Below the pieces are notes generated by a model. The model saw only the letters and a list, made by a program, of their open reading frames with translations, had not been told where the DNA came from and did no database searches. DNA of 64,000 nucleotides from contig NW_004457639.1 in assembly GCF_000203815.1 (NCBI RefSeq), positions 434,001 through 498,000 on the forward strand, given 5' to 3'. Made by a program: the position numbers and the translations under genes. The DNA is from Cavenderia fasciculata (Eukaryota; Evosea; Eumycetozoa; Acytosteliales; Cavenderiaceae). Below are positions 58,118 through 64,000 of the stretch, piece after piece (position 1 is the stretch's first letter; each line of letters begins with the position of its first letter).

Positions 58118-58504
58118 TTATAACAACTCAAACTCTCATCATAAACCTACCTATTGTATATTAGATTTAAAAACCTCATCCTATATTCACCCAACCAAAT
58201 CACATCATGTACCAAATGGATTTGTGGACAGACACTATTAAAAAACTTTTGATTGACACATATATATAATACATCAAAAGTTTAAATATATAAAACCAAC
58301 AGAATAGAAAAAATAAATAAACAATCCAATAAATTGTTTCACCTAACCAATCCATTACCTTTTTTATACAATTTGGAAATGATTGAATTACCATTTTTAT
58401 TTATTTATTTGCCGGCTAGTTAAAATTTGACTAGGAAAGGAAATGTATTATAAAGAAGGAAAAAAAAAAAAAAGGAAATTACCTTTTTCTCTTTTTCTCT
58501 TTTT
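58118..58504. other. Intergenic between convergent genes
   Basis: 3' flanks of NF-YB and the ubiquitin-like gene. AT-rich; nothing recognised. Confidence 0.6.
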
Positions 58505-58970
58505 TTAGACAATAGTTTGAGCACCACTTGAAGTAACTTTACTTAAACCTATAACCATATTAAAGATAACCCCAACAACTACGCCCAATTTAATTTGTCT
58601 TGGTAGATAATCACGTGTAAGCCAAAAGAGAGCGATTGGTCCAACCAAAATGCCAAATGCCATTCCCAAGAATAGTTCTAAACTTTCACGTATCAATGAT
58701 CCTTGACCTGTTGACATTATTGTATGGTTTGTTTGTTGTTCATGATGAACCATTGCAGCTGGTTCAACATTTTGCAATACCAAACCATTTGCTTCCATAT
58801 CCAATATAAAATCATTATCTCTTTGTTGCCTAAGTAATTCTTGTATTCGATTATGTTGAATTTCTGCTGCTGATAATATATTTGGTGGTGATACCGATGT
58901 CAATGTCGGTGTTGTATTATTGTTGTTATAAGAAATAGGTTGAGGAATATGTACTATAGTAGGGTTATTA

Positions 58971-59008
<38 letters not shown>

Positions 59009-59344
59009 TACAAGGATTTGATTGTTGGTAGGGATGGGTTGATTTGGTAATGAGGAAAAGGTAGGTTGACCTAAATTCAAATCCAATGGTACTGTAATAG
59101 ATGATAAAACATTGCAATTGTTTGTCAACTTTGCATCTACCAATGTTTGATGATCCAACAATAACTTTCCTTGGTAAACAAGTCGTATTCTATGACCCAG
59201 TTTCTTCTTTTCCTCTAATATTCTATATTTTAATTGGCTAATCAGCTCTGATGTAGACATCTCAACTGCAAGTATTGGATCCTCTGCATTTTTAATATTG
59301 ATCGATATCTTGTTTGTTGTTGTTGTACTATCATCTGTACCCAT
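58505..59344 (-). CDS. Ubiquitin-like-domain membrane protein, Dsc3/TMUB-like
   Basis: Single exon, 279 residues. Ubiquitin-like N-terminus (residues 12-85: ISINIKNAEDPILAVEMSTSELISQLKYRI ... GHRIRLVYQGKLLLDHQTL), an Asn-run linker, then a helical segment (AAEIQHNRIQELLRQQRDND). Two C-terminal membrane helices follow: LELFLGMAFGILVGPIALFWL and IKLGVVVGVIFNMVIGLSKV, with DYLPRQ between. UBL plus this C-terminal pair is the layout of fungal Dsc3, a subunit of a Golgi/ER E3 ligase complex. The function is inferred from layout. Confidence 0.75.
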
Positions 59345-61757
59345 TTTTTTAAAAAAATCTCTCTCTCTATATAAAAATGATGTTAATAAATCATGAACAT
59401 CATCGATTTGAAATTATATTTTGATTGATTGAAATAAAAGTTGAAGTTCCTCTTGTTGTTATGATAATATTGAAAAAAAAAAAAAAAGAAAGAAGAGTTG
59501 GGTAATAATAACTTTCAACCCCAAAAGTACAAGTTATTCAATGATTGAATAACGTTGATACACAAAGTGTGTTGTGTTTTTGAATTTTTGAATATTTATC
59601 AACATCAATAATTATGTGGATTGATTGATAGATAGATAGATAAATAGATAGATAGATCACACCCACCACACATTCCACAACAACAACAACAACAATACCC
59701 AGTGGATAATAATATTCGGTCGAGAGAGAATGGGACAGGAAAAGGAAAAAGTTTGACCCTATACAATCCAATCCAATCCAAACCAAACTTAGTGCCACAT
59801 GCTGCAGCAAGCATGCTGGTCGTTATATTGGTTGACGATGGAAACGAAAACAAAAACTCTACCATATATATATTATGATGATGATGGATGATGATGATGA
59901 CTATAATATTCCTTTTGATGAATATTATAATTAGCTCATGTTTTTGAATTGTTGTATTATATGTACATATATTTCTCGCTGCGTGGTAATAGTAGTAGTA
60001 GTAGTAGTACATGTGCATAACACCTAGTTTGGGTATGGATTGGATGGATGGATGGAAAGGAAATGAAAGGATGGACTATTATTACCACTGACATCCTCTT
60101 CCTCCTCCTCCTCCTTATCCAACACCCACCCACAGGCAGACAGACCACAAAAGTGTATTATAGTCGCACTAATAATCCATTAAGCGACAAGAAAGAGGAG
60201 GAGGAGGAGGAGGAATGACTGATTTACTGCTATTTGTTACCGCTGCTGCTGCTGCTGTTTCTATTGTTGGTTGTAGTCTGCTGCTCCACATAGTTGTTGA
60301 TAGATAGATGGGTCGAGCGAAAGAGAAGAGTCCGCCACCAACAGTAGCAGCGGTAGGACACAACTACAGTTGGCTGGCTGCTGTTTCTTTTTTTGTTCTG
60401 TTGAGTGTGAGCATAGTGGTTGTTCTGTTGGTTTGGTAGTGGTAGTGGTAGTGGTGTGTGTATCTAGTGGTGTTGAAAAAATCAACAATTTGTTCATCTC
60501 TTTCTTGTTTGCTGTTGCGACGATTATTGTCAATTTAAATATAATAAGAGAATAGTAGTAGCAAGCAAACAAACAACCAAGCAAGCAAGCAAACGATAAC
60601 CCAACCTCCTTTTTTTTATTATTCTATTTTCCTTTTTCCCTCTTCCTTTCTTCCTTCCTTATCACTACTATTTGATATTTTATTATTATTATTATTATTA
60701 AAGTAGTACTTACTATTGTTGTTGTTTTTTCGACGTCGTAGTATATATTATTATTATTTATATCTCTATATTTATCGTAGCATATTATACAATAGTAGTA
60801 ACAGTACAATATACAACAAGTCAAGTAATATTACCAAGAGTATACCACTACGTGAACCACCAAAATAATTTTAAAAAAGTAGAGTATCTATCTATCTGTC
60901 TATCTCTATTGTTATTATTACTATTATATATATTATAATATCTACGTCATATACACATACACATACACAACATACATATACGATCGTATATTTCCAAGTT
61001 TTAGTAGACTACTAAGATAGACAGATAAGATAGCGGCGGCTGTGTTGATCGATGATGAAGAATATATTCTAGAGAGAGTGTCCTATCTTTTGTTGCGCAA
61101 AGATTGCATCTTGCTTGCGCAAATTAAACTGCTCCCTTGAAATCAACGTTTCAAGTTTTGGCCAAAACCTCTCTCATAAATCAAAAAAAAAAAAAAAAAA
61201 AATAGTAATTAGCTTGGTCTGTTGTTGAGTGTACACTCAATCTTTGTCCATATCATCTTAATTATTATTATTATTATTATTATTATTATACCCTCCCTTG
61301 TACACAATATTACACCTATACACAACAACAGCAACAACAATATACACATCTATTTATATATACTTACATACAGTCATCACAACAACAAACAAATCAAATC
61401 ATATCATATCATTTTATTTATTTATATATTAATTTATTTATTCTTTCTTTATAGTTATTAGTTAGTTAGCATTTATTATTTAGCAAATACATATATACAT
61501 AGACTCTATAGCATAGCATTTATGAGAGAATCATCATATACAATTTTTTAGTAAACAATCATCATCTGACAGAAACAAACAAACAAACAAAATACTTTCC
61601 TCAACAACTACATAGACCTCTTCTTATTCTTCTTATTATTATTATTCATCATTCATTCATTCATTCCTTTGACGACGCATCAGCAGCGAGTAGTAGTAGT
61701 AGATATTACAACCATTCACATCAACAACAAAGGAGTCTAGACCCTACCCATGCAGAG
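59345..61757. other. Intergenic, 2.4 kb, simple-repeat rich
   Basis: Between divergent genes. Many microsatellites: GATA (59625-59660), GTA (59988-60009), GGA/TCC (60100-60215), GCT (60240-60260), ATT (61260-61290). No frame shows more than repeat-encoded residues; no RNA gene was recognised. Confidence 0.6.
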
Positions 61758-62312
61758 ATGCTTCCAGTAAAAAGAAAGGACGAATCATCATCATCAACAG
61801 ACAAATTATTAAAGACTAGGAAAGTTACCAACCCAAACAACAACAATACCTTTACAAACAACAATAACAACATTAGTAGCAGTAATAACAACAACAATAA
61901 TAGTAACGAAAACAGCAACGATAATCAAAGTTTAATTGTAAGTGTCTCAACATTTCTCATTCCTCACAACACAGGTTCATTCAACAGCAGCGGTAATCGA
62001 GTAGAATTAGTAGTTAGTTGGTTGGTTTCTCAAATATATGATACTACACACAACAATGCCAACTTTTGTGTTTTTTTATTTTTAAATTTACCTTTTTTGG
62101 AGTTAACTCCCTTTTAGGTTTACAAAAAAAACAACAACCTTTGGACTCAAGGCAAAAAAAAAAAAAAAAGCAACAAAAAAAAAAAGAAAAAAGGGGATTG
62201 TTGGTTAATCACATTTTTTTAATACCCAATTGTTGGTGCATTCATACATACATACCCTTTCCAATAGTATTTCATATTTTTGTCTTTTTATAATAAAGTA
62301 AAGTAAAGAAAA

Positions 62313-62350
<38 letters not shown>

Positions 62351-64000
62351 AGTTAATTTTGATGTTACATAGACAGAATAATAATTAGAATTGAATTTAA
62401 AAAGAACAACAACAACAACAACTCGAAACTACATTACAGGTATAGCAACAACATATAGACGACGACGACGATCATGATGATGTCGTTGGTCATCAAATCC
62501 CAATCTCATCTCGTTCATTCAATCAATCAATCAATCAAATCAATCTATCTATTTTTTCTTTTTAAACTTCATCTTTTATCGTTTCAAAAACCATTCATTC
62601 ATCAACCAACAAACCAATCAGTAATCAGGCTAGGTTAGGATTGAAGCTTCAATTGAATCACCACCTACTATCACACTACTCACTACCCACTAATTATACC
62701 AACAACCACATTCTTTCACCACCCACCCACCTTTTTCCAAATGACTTGATGAAAAAAAGGAAAAAGATTAGTGTTTGTGTCAAAACCTTTTTTTTGATAT
62801 ATAAATATATGATATCATTTGTTTGTAACTCATTCATTCATTCATTCTTTCATTTAATCATTATCTCAACAACAACAACAAAAAAAAAGTTTGTTTCATT
62901 CATCATCATTATCATCATTTGTTTTTCACGTTTTATATATATATATATATATAATTAGTTAACTAATAATTAAATTATTTCTTTATAGTTATACAATAAC
63001 GATAGTAGTATATTTGAATCAAAAAGACAACAACTACGACAAATGGAAGACGACGATTTTTCCCCAAGTGGATCACCAATTAATAGTACAATCGATCAAA
63101 TGGGTGATTCACTGATGGATATTGATCCTTCAACCGAGCAAGAGCATATTGTATTCTGTATTGATCTAGATGAAGAGATTAATTCAATATTCAAAGCTTC
63201 TGGTCCTCGACTCGATCATATAAAAAAGGCATTGTCATTGTTTGTCAGAAGTAAACTCATCACAGATCCAACCACAAAGTTTGCCATCTGTACTCTTCGT
63301 GTGTCGGCAATCTCTGTTTTGGACTTTACAAGTGACTTTAATGAAATTAAATCAAAAATAGATTCTTTAAAACCTGGTGGTAGATTTAATGCTTTTGATA
63401 TGACTACTTTATTTGATAAAATGTAAATTTACAAAGCAAAAATTATAATCAAGATGATTGATTGATAGTTTTACTTATACTTCTTCTTTTTTTTTTCAAT
63501 TAGGGAAACTAAATTTAAAATATTATCAGAGACTAAAGGATTAAAGAATGTTGTTGTTACACCTGGTAGCTTAAGCGATAGTTCCAATTCATCGATTACT
63601 CAACACCATCAACACAACAACAATAATAGACACTGGAGTTTAAGAACTATATTTATATATTCTCGATCAAGTATTGTTCCAATGTATTTGGGTGGATCAA
63701 AGAGTCTCGATTTTTTAAAATCATTTAATAATTTTCATTTTGAATCTGTTTATATGTATCATAGTTATCATACTGATCATTCAAAGGTAAAAAAAAAGAA
63801 AAGAAAAAAAAAAAGAAAAGATAATATATATTAATTTTAATTTTAATTATTTAGATTGTAGAATCAATTAATCAAGCAACAAAAGGTGGATCAAGTTTAG
63901 CAAAGATATCAGATCAATCATCGATTAGAAAGTTTTATTATTGTTTTTTGGGAATCTTGTACGTTCCACCACAACTGAGACCTACAACACCAAAGTATCA
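61758..64000 (+). CDS. babam1: BABAM1/MERIT40-like protein, 5' part (runs off the right edge)
   Basis: Exons 61758-61937, 62989-63422, 63504-63786 and 63855-64000+ (all phases agree). An Asn/Ser-rich first exon, then a vWA-like domain: EHIVFCIDLDEEINSIF, IKKALSLFVRSKL, KFAICTLRVSAISVLDFTSD. The next exons read TIFIYSRSSIVPMY and FHFESVYMYHSYHTDHSK, then KFYYCFLGILYVPPQLRP. This matches BRISC and BRCA1-A complex member 1, the scaffold subunit of the K63 deubiquitinase complexes. The first intron (about 1.05 kb) is long for a dictyostelid, so exon 1 is the least certain part; a later start at ATG 63042 (MEDDDFSPSG) is the alternative. Confidence 0.8.

Overview
The window looks like nuclear DNA of a dictyostelid social amoeba. 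It is very AT-rich, has poly-T/poly-A and trinucleotide runs between genes, short AT-rich GT-AG introns, and Asn/Gln/Ser homopolymers in proteins (NF-YB-like and WW-domain genes). It also carries FNIP-repeat genes and tRNA-gene-targeted non-LTR retroelements. The species cannot be fixed from the sequence alone. Exon limits below were set by hand from splice motifs and reading-frame continuity.

Layout. 0-2.3 kb: two secreted-protein genes (IPT/TIG and MRH types). 2.5-8.4 kb: a retroelement zone. One 5'-truncated LINE of TRE type lies just upstream of a tRNA-Leu gene; two more insertions share one target site upstream of a tRNA-Gly gene. 8.6-17.7 kb: housekeeping genes, a complete TOR kinase gene and GAPDH. 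18-21 kb: three related small membrane proteins with His-rich tails. 21.1-22.2 kb: a mitochondrial carrier. 22.8-28.3 kb: a broken Cys-rich gene, a relic of a duplicated gene end, and a Sen1/Upf1-like helicase joined to a Cid1-like nucleotidyltransferase. 29.6-33.2 kb: a five-exon DDE-transposase-like gene. 33.4-37 kb: truncated and decayed genes (EGF-like, serine carboxypeptidase). 39-41 kb: a four-exon gene with zinc-ribbon repeats and a PD-(D/E)XK-like endonuclease domain. 41-44.6 kb: F-box, FNIP/kinase and small secreted gene pieces, several ending abruptly against antisense pieces of other genes. 45.4-64 kb: ordinary genes again: NAD-isocitrate dehydrogenase, a small membrane protein, an IQ/polyproline/WW protein, a 2OG-Fe(II)-oxygenase-like protein, DNAJC9, NF-YB, a Dsc3-like ubiquitin-like membrane protein and the start of BABAM1/MERIT40.

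The window is thus two housekeeping blocks around a rearranged accessory block (about 22.8-44.6 kb). The most unusual items are the helicase-nucleotidyltransferase gene, whose second half has no start codon of its own, and the zinc-ribbon/endonuclease gene. Several host reading frames break by one base, two of them where one base added to a short homopolymer restores the frame, so base-calling errors are a serious alternative to true decay.
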